Of a stretch of DNA of 5,794 nt, positions 1-5,794 are shown in pieces; the first letter of the stretch is position 1, and each line of letters begins with the position of its first letter. The DNA comes from Planctomycetaceae bacterium (lineage in GTDB: Bacteria; Planctomycetota; Planctomycetia; Pirellulales; Lacipirellulaceae): NCBI GenBank assembly GCA_002713555.1, contig PATG01000079.1, positions 1-5,794 on the forward strand, written 5' to 3'. The notes under the pieces are model-generated. The model was not told the origin of the DNA and ran no database searches. It saw nothing but the letters and a program-made list of their open reading frames with translations. Both the position numbers and the translations under genes were made by a program.

Positions 1-162
1 ATATTGCCAGGTCAAGCCCGCCGGCACAGGAATCAAGTCCCAATACCCAACTACGTTGAAGATGCCGTCTGGTCCAGGAAGCGCAGCACCTGTCCAATTG
101 AACGGAGTAGCACACACTGGAAGTATTAAGCCGGGCGAACTGCCGAGTACCACCGTTAGCAT
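1..162 (-). CDS. N-terminal fragment of a putative exported protein (cut by window edge)
   Basis: This is a 54-codon open frame on the minus strand that starts at an ATG (162..160) and runs off the left edge. The first 18 residues are mostly hydrophobic (MLTVVLGSSPGLILPVCA) and end in a plausible signal-peptidase site, VCA before TPFNW. The mature start reads FNWTG, then GPDGIFNVVGYWD and PVPAG. The spacing of F-x-W-x-G, D-G, a second aromatic/W-D and then V-P resembles the first strand repeat of planctomycete autotransporter-like or PEP-CTERM-like exported proteins; that family link is inference. Oddities: the signal peptide lacks a basic N-region and the ATG has no clear ribosome site. The same frame stays open upstream without a start until a TGA near 417. 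A better-placed ATG with AAAGGA upstream lies at 239..237 but in another frame, so a frameshift is possible. The opposite-strand reading is the main alternative. Confidence 0.42.
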   Translation of the reverse strand, partial: MLTVVLGSSPGLILPVCATPFNWTGAALPGPDGIFNVVGYWDLIPVPAGLTWQY

Positions 163-322
163 AAGGATTAAAGCGTGGAGGGTATTTCCAATAGATCTTG
201 ATAACGATAACGCGAGAAGAAAGCAAACGATTGGAACATTAGGAGATCCTTTCGAGGTAGGAGAAAAAAAGAAACGCTTTGCAAGACGCCTCCCGCGACA
301 GAAGACAGACCGACCTACACAG

Positions 323-367
323 TGTCTGCAGCACTCCTGTCTGCAGCACTCCTGTCTACAGCACCCT
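323..367. repeat. Three tandem copies of a 15-bp unit
   Basis: The unit TGTCTGCAGCACTCC is present exactly at 323..337 and 338..352. A third copy at 353..367 differs at three positions (TGTCTACAGCACCCT). Each unit contains a PstI-like CTGCAG palindrome, lost in the third copy. It lies upstream of the left-edge gene and outside any supported coding region. The unit length is a multiple of three, but the plus-strand frame across it shows no protein character beyond repeated CLQHS. Confidence 0.85.
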
Positions 368-445
368 TCCTGATCCGCATACCGACTAATAAAGATTAGA
401 GCATGTCTTTGTGATCAATCAAATATTTAACGCATACATTATATG

Positions 446-472
446 AAAATCGATTTCTGTTCAAGAAATCGA
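446..472 (-). terminator. Candidate intrinsic terminator of the secreted-protein gene
   Basis: A perfect 9-bp inverted repeat, TCGATTTCT (450..458) and AGAAATCGA (464..472), encloses a 5-nt loop. Read on the minus strand, the stem is followed directly by TTTT (449..446) and then CATATAATG. It sits about 100 nt past the stop of the 571..3222 gene, in the right orientation to end its transcript. The stem is A/T-rich and the T-run short, so strength is uncertain. It could instead be a structured element upstream of the left-edge gene. Confidence 0.5.
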
Positions 473-494
473 CAGAATGACAACCCTCCCCGAA

Positions 495-512
495 CCCCTC
501 TCTTGAAAGGGG
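495..512 (-). other. C-rich/G-rich hairpin in the 3' region of the secreted-protein transcript
   Basis: On the minus strand CCCCTTT and AGAGGGG can pair around the loop CAAG, giving seven pairs including one G-U wobble. The wobble works only in the minus-sense transcript; the plus-sense RNA has a C-A mismatch there. This suggests, weakly, that the structure matters in the mRNA of the upstream gene. The flanking CCCTCCCC resembles a dispersed intergenic repeat type, but no second copy lies in this window. Confidence 0.35.
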
Positions 513-570
513 GAGATTTGAGAGTCAAACCGTTTATTAAAACCGGTTTCGCTCGTGGGGTCAGGTCAAT

Positions 571-3222
571 CTAGAGAATTTCAAGTTCGTTGAATTCGAG
601 TTCAATTGCGTCAAAAACCTCATCGCGCGGCAAATCAGTATGTCGATCGGTAGCACCTGATCTACCCTCTAATGCTTCGTGCCCTGGTACGTAAACAAGT
701 TGCGATACTTGTGAATAGGGTTGCTCTTCGTTTTTGCTAAGAACTTCTGTTCTAGATGCAACCGTGGAGAACGATTCTTGTTGCTCGGGTTCCTGATCAG
801 GAAGACCTAGCAATCCCGAAACTAGCGCAGCCAATGGAGGGTTGACCAGGTTATTGATGCCCCAATCAATGATGGGAGTCGTAGCCTGAATCGTACCATG
901 ATAGAGAATATTGTTATTGGACCCCGGTTCGAATTTGACGCCAAAGGGTTGGTTGCCGTCGGGAGCAACCAGATTGATCGTGTTGACGTCGCCCCACACC
1001 TGGACTGCAGCTTCGCCAGGAAAACCATCGCTACTGGTACGGACATCAACGAGATTGTTTCGAATTCGACCCGCGTAGGGTATCGATTCGCCCAGTTGCA
1101 GCCCAATGTGCCGATAGCCGTGAATTCGCGGCGTTCGCAGGTAATTGTCTCGGAAATAAGTAGTCGCAGACGGATTGGTGACCTTCACAGCAAAATAGGC
1201 AGTATTCACCTCGTGAAAGTAGAATTCCGATTGCTCAATCGTTTGCAGGCTTGAGTCAAGAACGATCAAACTGTCGGTCGGGGCAGGGCTACCCACGGTT
1301 GTCTGCACGCGGATCGTGCTGTTGGTGATCCCGGTATCATCGGGTTGGATGTGCAGTCCGATGTTGGAATTGGTTGCCACCAACTGGCCAGTGTACTCGA
1401 AGTCGGTATTGGTCATATCACCGATTGACATCGTTGTGCCGCCGATGATGCTTGACGGATAGTCAAATGTGACAGCGTAAATGCGGATTGTCCTGCCAGT
1501 AAAATCAGGAATGGCGAGCGTCGTACCAAGGCTATACAGAGACAAACCCGTAAAAGGAGCCACGTTGCGAATTCCGCGCCCGAACACGACAACGTCCAAA
1601 TCGTTGGCCGCCGCATAGTCAAAAGCTTCTTGCAGACCGGTCGTTTGTGTGCCCGTTACGTCGAGTGTTGTTCCGTCTGGTTTATAAACGGTCGCTGGGT
1701 CACCGACAGAGAGATCCGTTAGGGCTGCGATCACGCTTACACGTCCAGCGGTCGAGAATAGATCGAACGGAATGGGGTCGTCCGTACGTCCCTCAGTGTA
1801 TATCACATCCGAATGAACGCCGCCTACGAAATTGATGCTTGTACTTGGTACATTCTGAAAATGGAATGCGGTTCCCGAGATGGCTCCTGACGAGCTATTC
1901 ATCGTCACATCGTGGATGCCGCCCGTAATATCAACTGCAAAATGATATCGGCTATCGACAACCACTGGCGGAATGCCGAGTTTTGGCCCATCCAGAGGAG
2001 GTGGCGAGCGTGGTTCAATGAGTACTCCATGCGTTGCACTGGGCGCGTTAATAGCGCCCCCCTTCCAGTACAAGTCGAGCATCATCGTGCCATCGAAGCG
2101 AATGCCATAGTCGGTGACATTCGAAGTAAAATTGAGTGTCACATCTTCCATCCGCATCGTGCGCAGCTGCAACTCTTCGAGGTCCAAATGGGCGTCGAGT
2201 GTGTAAGTGCCCGGCAGTATAAAGATGTCGTAGCCTTGTTCTGCAGAGTGGTCGAACGCCTCTTGGAGTCCTTGGGTTTGCGTCCCGGTGATATTCAGAG
2301 GGTTACCACTGGGGAGTGTCACGCCCGTCGGTTCAACAATAATTGCAAAGGGGTGATAGCCGGTGGCACCCGGGGGGTCTTCACCGGAAGGGACACTGTT
2401 CCCTAACTGGGTTTGCCAGATGAGAAAGTCAGCACCGGTGACAGCTCCGTTGCCGTCCGCATCGCCATCCTGCTGGGTCGCGCCTAGCGTCGTACCGAAT
2501 CCTGCTTCCCAGATGGGCAAGTCTTCTTCGCCGACCGAGTAATTTTCTGAAAAATCAGCGTCGATCTCTGGGTCAATTTCTTGAATGTTTAAATTCCAAG
2601 CCGAAAACGTCGAGGTACCGTTACCCAAGAATCCCGTGCCATCGACGGTCAAGGTGAGGGTATCTCCAGGTTCAATGGCCACTTGCGTAGCCGGCAAGGG
2701 TATGACGGTTGTCTGATTGACAAAATCAGTTTCGACGTTGTAGATCTCCGTCTCGATGGCATTATTCTTAATGACTTTCAATCGCATCTGCCGCGCTGGC
2801 TCAAAATCAACCTGTGTGAACAAGCCACTCAACTCAACGGCTCCCAGGTCGGCTTCTGGAGGCGCAGTCCAAACAATCTTATTCGTTCCGTGCCCGCCCA
2901 CTGAATTCACCGGAAAGCCAAAGGAGCCTCCTCGCGCATACGACGGAACTCCTCCCGCCTCTGCCCAACCAGCTCCCATTCCAAACGTATTAGGTCCAGG
3001 CGCAGTGGCTTCTCCGTTGGTAGCCACCAGCGAAGTGGTTGTGTTGTCTGAAGCATAATAAGACCAAGGACCGTTGGGGTTGTTCTGCGGTAAATTGCCA
3101 ACGAAGTCGGCTGCGAAATCGGCCGCCAAGTCCCAGGACTGTGCAGAGAGTACCAACCGCGCTTCGAGTTGTTCCAATCGCAAGCGGCGAACGGCCAAAG
3201 AATGTTTGCGATGCGAACTCAA
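571..3222 (-). CDS. Large exported protein with LEPR-XLL motif, dockerin-type module and two beta-helix-like units
   Basis: This is a complete 883-residue protein of unknown substrate, predicted to act outside the cytoplasm. Residues 1-27 form a basic N-terminus followed by LEQLEARLVLSA, the LEPR-XLL type motif of planctomycete exported proteins. Residues about 28-215 look like a beta-sandwich region, including NNPNGPWSYY near residue 47. Residues about 220-275 are a dockerin-type tandem calcium module. Its second loop is intact (D254, D256, N258, D265); the first is degenerate (D223, S225, N227, D234). Two related units follow, each opening with a TGTQT-x-GLQEAFD cap (residues 312-324 and 523-535) of the kind that starts pectate-lyase-like beta-helices. 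The acidic tail has no PEP-CTERM signal. The protein contains no cysteine. No catalytic residues could be assigned, so enzyme activity is unproven. The start is TTG (3222..3220); an in-frame TGA two codons upstream rules out a longer start, and a nearby ATG at 3232 is out of frame. Confidence 0.9.
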   Translation of the reverse strand: MSSHRKHSLAVRRLRLEQLEARLVLSAQSWDLAADFAADFVGNLPQNNPNGPWSYYASDNTTTSLVATNGEATAPGPNTFGMGAGWAEAGGVPSYARGGSFGFPVNSVGGHGTNKIVWTAPPEADLGAVELSGLFTQVDFEPARQMRLKVIKNNAIETEIYNVETDFVNQTTVIPLPATQVAIEPGDTLTLTVDGTGFLGNGTSTFSAWNLNIQEIDPEIDADFSENYSVGEEDLPIWEAGFGTTLGATQQDGDADGNGAVTGADFLIWQTQLGNSVPSGEDPPGATGYHPFAIIVEPTGVTLPSGNPLNITGTQTQGLQEAFDHSAEQGYDIFILPGTYTLDAHLDLEELQLRTMRMEDVTLNFTSNVTDYGIRFDGTMMLDLYWKGGAINAPSATHGVLIEPRSPPPLDGPKLGIPPVVVDSRYHFAVDITGGIHDVTMNSSSGAISGTAFHFQNVPSTSINFVGGVHSDVIYTEGRTDDPIPFDLFSTAGRVSVIAALTDLSVGDPATVYKPDGTTLDVTGTQTTGLQEAFDYAAANDLDVVVFGRGIRNVAPFTGLSLYSLGTTLAIPDFTGRTIRIYAVTFDYPSSIIGGTTMSIGDMTNTDFEYTGQLVATNSNIGLHIQPDDTGITNSTIRVQTTVGSPAPTDSLIVLDSSLQTIEQSEFYFHEVNTAYFAVKVTNPSATTYFRDNYLRTPRIHGYRHIGLQLGESIPYAGRIRNNLVDVRTSSDGFPGEAAVQVWGDVNTINLVAPDGNQPFGVKFEPGSNNNILYHGTIQATTPIIDWGINNLVNPPLAALVSGLLGLPDQEPEQQESFSTVASRTEVLSKNEEQPYSQVSQLVYVPGHEALEGRSGATDRHTDLPRDEVFDAIELEFNELEIL

Positions 3223-3551
3223 GAATCACCATCCAGAAAGGTAGTATAGAGATAAGGTAAAGAATGTACGGCCTATTGTCATTCTATCAATAAAGTACCA
3301 GATCGGTCCAGAGAATTCGGTGGATAAACGGGCTAAGCATGGACGGGGAGATTAAGGGCAGCTCATTTATTGAGCCATTCAGCTGAAGTACTCCAAGGTC
3401 TTCGCACAATGTAGGCCGGATCAAGGAGCGAAGCGACGCCGCTCCGGCAGCGGAATGAATGGAAAGTAGTTACTACTGATGCTGCCGGAATGGCGCTGCG
3501 CTTGGTCCGGCCTACTGCCTTTAAAATGTCACCCCAGCCTCATTGAGGTTT
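3223..3551. other. Intergenic region upstream of the secreted-protein gene
   Basis: This 329-bp gap lies between the transporter stop and the secreted-protein start. The half nearest the secreted-protein gene (3223..3410) should carry its promoter, but I see no convincing consensus pair. It includes a 5-bp inverted repeat GCTCA/TGAGC (3361..3365 and 3371..3375) with an A/T loop and no following T-run. No clear Shine-Dalgarno precedes the TTG start; the nearest purine-rich string is GGATGG about 6 nt away. The half nearest the transporter holds the palindromic element at 3411..3515. Confidence 0.6.
3411..3515. repeat. Paired palindromic intergenic repeat (REP/BIME-like)
   Basis: Two related arms face each other. 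The left arm (3411..3451) begins GTAGGCCGGATCAAG and ends TCCGGCAGC. The right arm (3481..3515), read on the minus strand, begins GTAGGCCGGACCAAG and ends TTCCGGCAGC. Each arm folds alone through GCCGGA and TCCGGC (3415..3420 with 3443..3448; 3484..3489 with 3506..3511). The left arm adds a GGAGCG/CGCTCC stem. The 29-nt spacer holds AGTAGT-T-ACTACT (3465..3477). Two inverted palindromic units with conserved ends are the layout of bacterial interspersed mosaic elements. It lies just past the transporter stop, so it could act as a 3' stabiliser or terminator; that role is inference. Confidence 0.8.
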
Positions 3552-5081
3552 TCATTTTTGCTTGCGGAGCTTGGCTATCAGCAAAGACACGATCAAAGCG
3601 ATAGTCAACGCCCCAATGGCCTGATAACGACTATCATGATCGTAGTATCCCTTGATCCCCAACCCAATAAAAACAGCACCTGCAAACCAATTCAAGCAAA
3701 CAAGCCAACCGGGCATCCTCAAACTCTTGGGTAAAGCCTGGCGATCGAATCTGGATACGAGCAGGCAGAGGATGCCACAACCCAAAATACCCGTGAAAAG
3801 ATTTACGGGTGTCAGGAATTTGTCGAGCAGAATCCGTCCTCCACTGCCCTCACTACCACTCCACTTGTGGAAGAAATTGTAAACCAACAGGCTGCTGGCA
3901 CCTATTGCGCAACACGCAACTGTCATCAACCGTATGCGACGCTCGTTTCGCTGCGTAAACTTTGGCGCCAGGCTGCGACCAGCCTCATTGCTGATTGTGC
4001 AAGCAACTTCAATGGTTCCGTAGAGAGTTCCAAACATGGTAAGCAAGGCAGCGATCAAGTAGATCGGCAGGAGCCAAGGGTGCAGTGCTGTGACAAATTC
4101 GGCTTGTAGATTGAGAAAATTATCGCCGTCGGGAATTTTGTGCTGTGGCCCCAAAACGAGCGCCCCCGATGCCACGAAGACCGCGCTGAAGGCAACGATC
4201 AACAAGAAGCTAGCTGACAAATCGATCAGTGGAGCTGTCACCCAACTGCGAACCGGATGCGCTGGATCCTCGGCTATCCGATTTAATTCATGACGTTCTA
4301 CCACACCAGCAGAGGAATTCCCCCATTGTTTCTGGCGCAGGAAAGACGTGTAGGCCAGGTAGTCATAACTGGCTCCGCCAATGACTCCGACGTAGCGAGT
4401 TGTTTCAACCCAGACATTGTATTTTGCAATATTCGGGTATGCCTCGGGAAGCCAATCAGGATACTCGTACGGCTGGGGAATAATGGCCCCAAACAGCATT
4501 TCCAGCCAGGGAGGATTGTATAGAACCAATGTCACTCCGGCACAGAGGACCATCAGAAAGACAATGACGACCTGAACTCTCTCAAAGATCGAGTACCCAC
4601 CAGTAACAGCCAGGATGAGAGCACTACCCAAAACAGCCATTCCCCACAGATAATCAATGGCTCCATGAAAAACTTCCCTCGTGCCTGTGATCCATGACAC
4701 CAGGTTGCCAACCACACTGCTGTGAAAACCGACCCAGATTGGATAAGAGGGAATGGCCAGCAGAAAAAAAAGAATCACCAACCATCCCTGAGGACCGGGT
4801 AGATCCATCATACGGCGGTAGGGATGGGCACCGCTAAGGACCATATGGCGGGCGGTGGCAAATACCAAACCCCATTTCAAAAGCGATACAAACAGAAACA
4901 GAAACAAGATCCGGTAACCAAACAAAGCACCACCACGCGTGGAAAAGATCAGCTCACCCGTGCCAATCGTGAGCGAAGCTATTACCGCACCTGGTCCAAA
5001 CAAAGCGAGCCAAGCCATAGGACTCTTGACCACCAGAGCAGGAGGGGCCACATACTCACGCTGAGGCGTTTGATCAGTCAC
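3552..5081 (-). CDS. Nramp-fold (SLC11-like) membrane transporter lacking canonical metal-binding motifs
   Basis: This 509-residue integral membrane protein has about 12 hydrophobic segments, near residues 23-48, 52-74, 99-128, 142-162, 168-188, 228-248, 284-308, 330-358, 386-402, 424-443, 455-475 and 485-505. Length and layout fit the Nramp family, which moves divalent metals with protons across the inner membrane. The GPG of TM1 (residues 29-31) and the FGY after it (54-56) match the family. The TM1 signature DPGN is replaced by GTGE (40-43), and the TM6 MPH aligns with ASY (237-239). These are the metal-coordinating positions, so the substrate cannot be assumed to be Mn or Fe. The loop before TM6 (about 200-227) is rich in Pro, Tyr and Trp. 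The start is GTG (5081..5079); upstream the frame has no ATG, GTG or TTG start before a TGA, and the ribosome site is weak. An FCD-type regulator lies immediately upstream on the same strand. Confidence 0.85.
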   Translation of the reverse strand: MTDQTPQREYVAPPALVVKSPMAWLALFGPGAVIASLTIGTGELIFSTRGGALFGYRILFLFLFVSLLKWGLVFATARHMVLSGAHPYRRMMDLPGPQGWLVILFFLLAIPSYPIWVGFHSSVVGNLVSWITGTREVFHGAIDYLWGMAVLGSALILAVTGGYSIFERVQVVIVFLMVLCAGVTLVLYNPPWLEMLFGAIIPQPYEYPDWLPEAYPNIAKYNVWVETTRYVGVIGGASYDYLAYTSFLRQKQWGNSSAGVVERHELNRIAEDPAHPVRSWVTAPLIDLSASFLLIVAFSAVFVASGALVLGPQHKIPDGDNFLNLQAEFVTALHPWLLPIYLIAALLTMFGTLYGTIEVACTISNEAGRSLAPKFTQRNERRIRLMTVACCAIGASSLLVYNFFHKWSGSEGSGGRILLDKFLTPVNLFTGILGCGILCLLVSRFDRQALPKSLRMPGWLVCLNWFAGAVFIGLGIKGYYDHDSRYQAIGALTIALIVSLLIAKLRKQK

Positions 5082-5174
5082 GGAGATATTCCACTTGGGA
5101 TAGGTAGAGAAGTCATCCAGCCGAACCCTAGAACCAATTCAGAACACGTTTGTCGTTGGCAAAAAAACAACAAG

Positions 5175-5188
5175 GCTGTGAGCACAGC
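5175..5188. promoter_or_regulatory. Candidate operator palindrome upstream of the transporter
   Basis: GCTGTG (5175..5180) and CACAGC (5183..5188) form a 6-bp inverted repeat with a 2-bp centre, about 95 bp upstream of the transporter start. Short dyads with compact centres are typical operators of GntR/FadR-type dimers, and such a regulator is encoded next door. The sequence is not the TGGT-ACCA core of FadR itself, so the link is positional only. An A/T-rich stretch with TATAAA on the minus strand (around 5245..5250) might be a -10 element, but no partner -35 was found. Confidence 0.25.
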
Positions 5189-5308
5189 AAGTTCTATTAA
5201 CTCTCGATGCTTCTGCCAACATCTCTGCTGAGAAAAATGGTTTTTTATACTCTATTTAAACAGCTACTAGCTGCCTGGTAAATCGCTAGAGCATCGGCTT
5301 CGGATACT

Positions 5309-5794
5309 TCACGAAGGCGATGTTTCGGAAGTGTGTTCCATACGATCGGTGTGCGACCCAATGTGACTTTTCAAACACTTTGCGGCACTATCCGAATCCC
5401 CATCTCGCAGAAAATCGATAATCTTCTGATGCTCTGCAACACCATCGTTCCACTTGGCCCGCGGGAAGTCCTCGCGAAAATGCTGAAAGAATATCTGAAG
5501 CAATTCGTTAAAAGCTGCCAACGCGTTCAGACCGGTCGAAGACACCAAAGAACAATGGAATTTCATATCGCGTTGAATCCAATCTTCCATACTCTTCGTG
5601 CTTCTCAGCTGTTCGTTGATCTCATTGAGTTGCTCATAAATGTTGGGATCCTCAGCCATTCGTCTAGCGAGTTGCTCCAAACCACCCGTCTCAATCACTG
5701 AACGGGTACTGATTAATTCGTCCATTGGGTAGTCGCTTACTGCAAAGTGAAATCCCAAATACTGGGAAATTCTCTTCATGCTGATTTTGCCCAC
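5309..5794 (-). CDS. GntR-superfamily transcriptional regulator, FadR/FCD type, C-terminal ligand domain (5' end outside window)
   Basis: The visible 161 codons cover essentially the whole FCD effector-binding domain and end at TGA (5311..5309). The frame is open to the right edge; the GTG at the edge is probably internal, because the winged-helix DNA-binding domain of about 70 residues should precede it. The FCD start appears as ELISTRSVIETG (visible residues 26-37). Candidate metal-coordinating residues are D76 and H80 (in DMKFH), H122 (in EHQKI) and H144 (in LKSHI), the usual Asp-x3-His then His-x21-His layout. Such domains bind small carboxylates or similar ligands, often through a divalent metal, and release DNA. 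The domain is all-helical and cytoplasmic. The gene reads toward the transporter across a 227-bp gap with only a weak 5-bp hairpin (5261..5273), so read-through is possible. The ligand is unknown. Confidence 0.88.
   Translation of the reverse strand: MGKISMKRISQYLGFHFAVSDYPMDELISTRSVIETGGLEQLARRMAEDPNIYEQLNEINEQLRSTKSMEDWIQRDMKFHCSLVSSTGLNALAAFNELLQIFFQHFREDFPRAKWNDGVAEHQKIIDFLRDGDSDSAAKCLKSHIGSHTDRMEHTSETSPS

Larger units (their letters stand above)
163..570. other. Intergenic region with repeats and hairpins, no supported gene
   Basis: This 408-bp gap separates the secreted-protein gene from the left-edge gene, both on the minus strand. It holds a three-copy 15-bp tandem repeat (323..367), a strong hairpin at 450..472, a C-rich/G-rich hairpin at 495..512, and a 6-bp inverted repeat AAACCG/CGGTTT at 527..532 and 544..549. 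GGGGTCAGGTC (557..567) lies three bases from the stop codon of the secreted-protein gene. No open frame here has convincing protein character. A promoter for the left-edge gene should lie between about 240 and 445, but I could not pick a -35/-10 pair with confidence. Confidence 0.6.

Noticed and set aside
56..373. Plus-strand 105-residue open frame ending in repeated CLQHS
   Set aside because: Composition is not protein-like, the repeats come from the 15-bp tandem DNA repeat, and the opposite strand carries a more plausible signal-peptide frame.
1912..2406. Plus-strand 164-residue open frame
   Set aside because: It lies entirely inside the secreted-protein gene on the other strand, whose recognisable domains cover the same bases.
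2990..3232. Minus-strand 80-residue frame starting with ATG just before the secreted-protein start
   Set aside because: It is a shifted reading of the LEPR-motif region and has no ribosome site; kept only as context for the start ambiguity.
3411..3515. Palindromic region as a CRISPR fragment or attachment site
   Set aside because: There are only two inverted arms, not direct repeats with spacers, and no integrase or cas gene is nearby.
3538..3550. CCTCATTGAGG followed by TTTT as a terminator
   Set aside because: The stem is only 4-5 bp, and the T-run is on the plus strand, where no gene needs a terminator.
4824..5231. Plus-strand 135-residue open frame overlapping the transporter start
   Set aside because: It is rich in K, Q, R and T with no recognisable domain, and is antisense to the conserved TM1 region of the transporter.
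5261..5273. CAGCT/AGCTG hairpin after the regulator gene as a terminator
   Set aside because: The stem is only 5 bp with a 3-nt loop and the following TTTAAAT is not a proper T-run, so it is too weak to call.

Overview
The window looks like chromosomal DNA from a planctomycete, probably of the Pirellulales. The main evidence is the large secreted protein at 571..3222 (minus). It pairs an N-terminal LEPR-XLL-type motif (LEQLEARLVLSA) with the tandem Asp/Asn-rich dockerin-type module common in planctomycete exported proteins. Moderate base composition, long intergenic gaps and a two-armed palindromic repeat fit this. Placement below the phylum is inference.

All supported genes lie on the minus strand, so transcription runs from high to low coordinates. 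First comes the 3' part of a GntR-superfamily regulator of the FadR/FCD type (5309..5794); its DNA-binding domain is outside the window. After a 227-bp gap holding a small palindrome is a complete 509-residue, roughly 12-TM membrane protein of the Nramp fold (3552..5081), whose two metal-binding motifs are replaced. A gap of 329 bp carries two related palindromic arms (3411..3515). Next is the 883-residue exported protein: a beta-sandwich-like N-terminal region, a dockerin-type module and two duplicated beta-helix-like units. A 408-bp gap follows with a good terminator-like hairpin, a G/C-rich hairpin and a 15-bp tandem repeat. At the left edge is the start of what may be another exported protein (1..162).

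The regulator and transporter may form a functional pair: an FCD regulator senses a small ligand and often controls an adjacent uptake gene. Nothing in the sequence names the ligand. The secreted protein is probably an independent unit, since it has its own intergenic region on each side and a candidate terminator. I see no CRISPR array, tRNA, rRNA, transposase or phage gene. The most unusual items are the Nramp-fold transporter without DPGN or MPH motifs, the internal duplication in the secreted protein, its TTG start, and the possible frameshift in the left-edge gene. I did not find convincing evidence of a wholly new multi-gene system.
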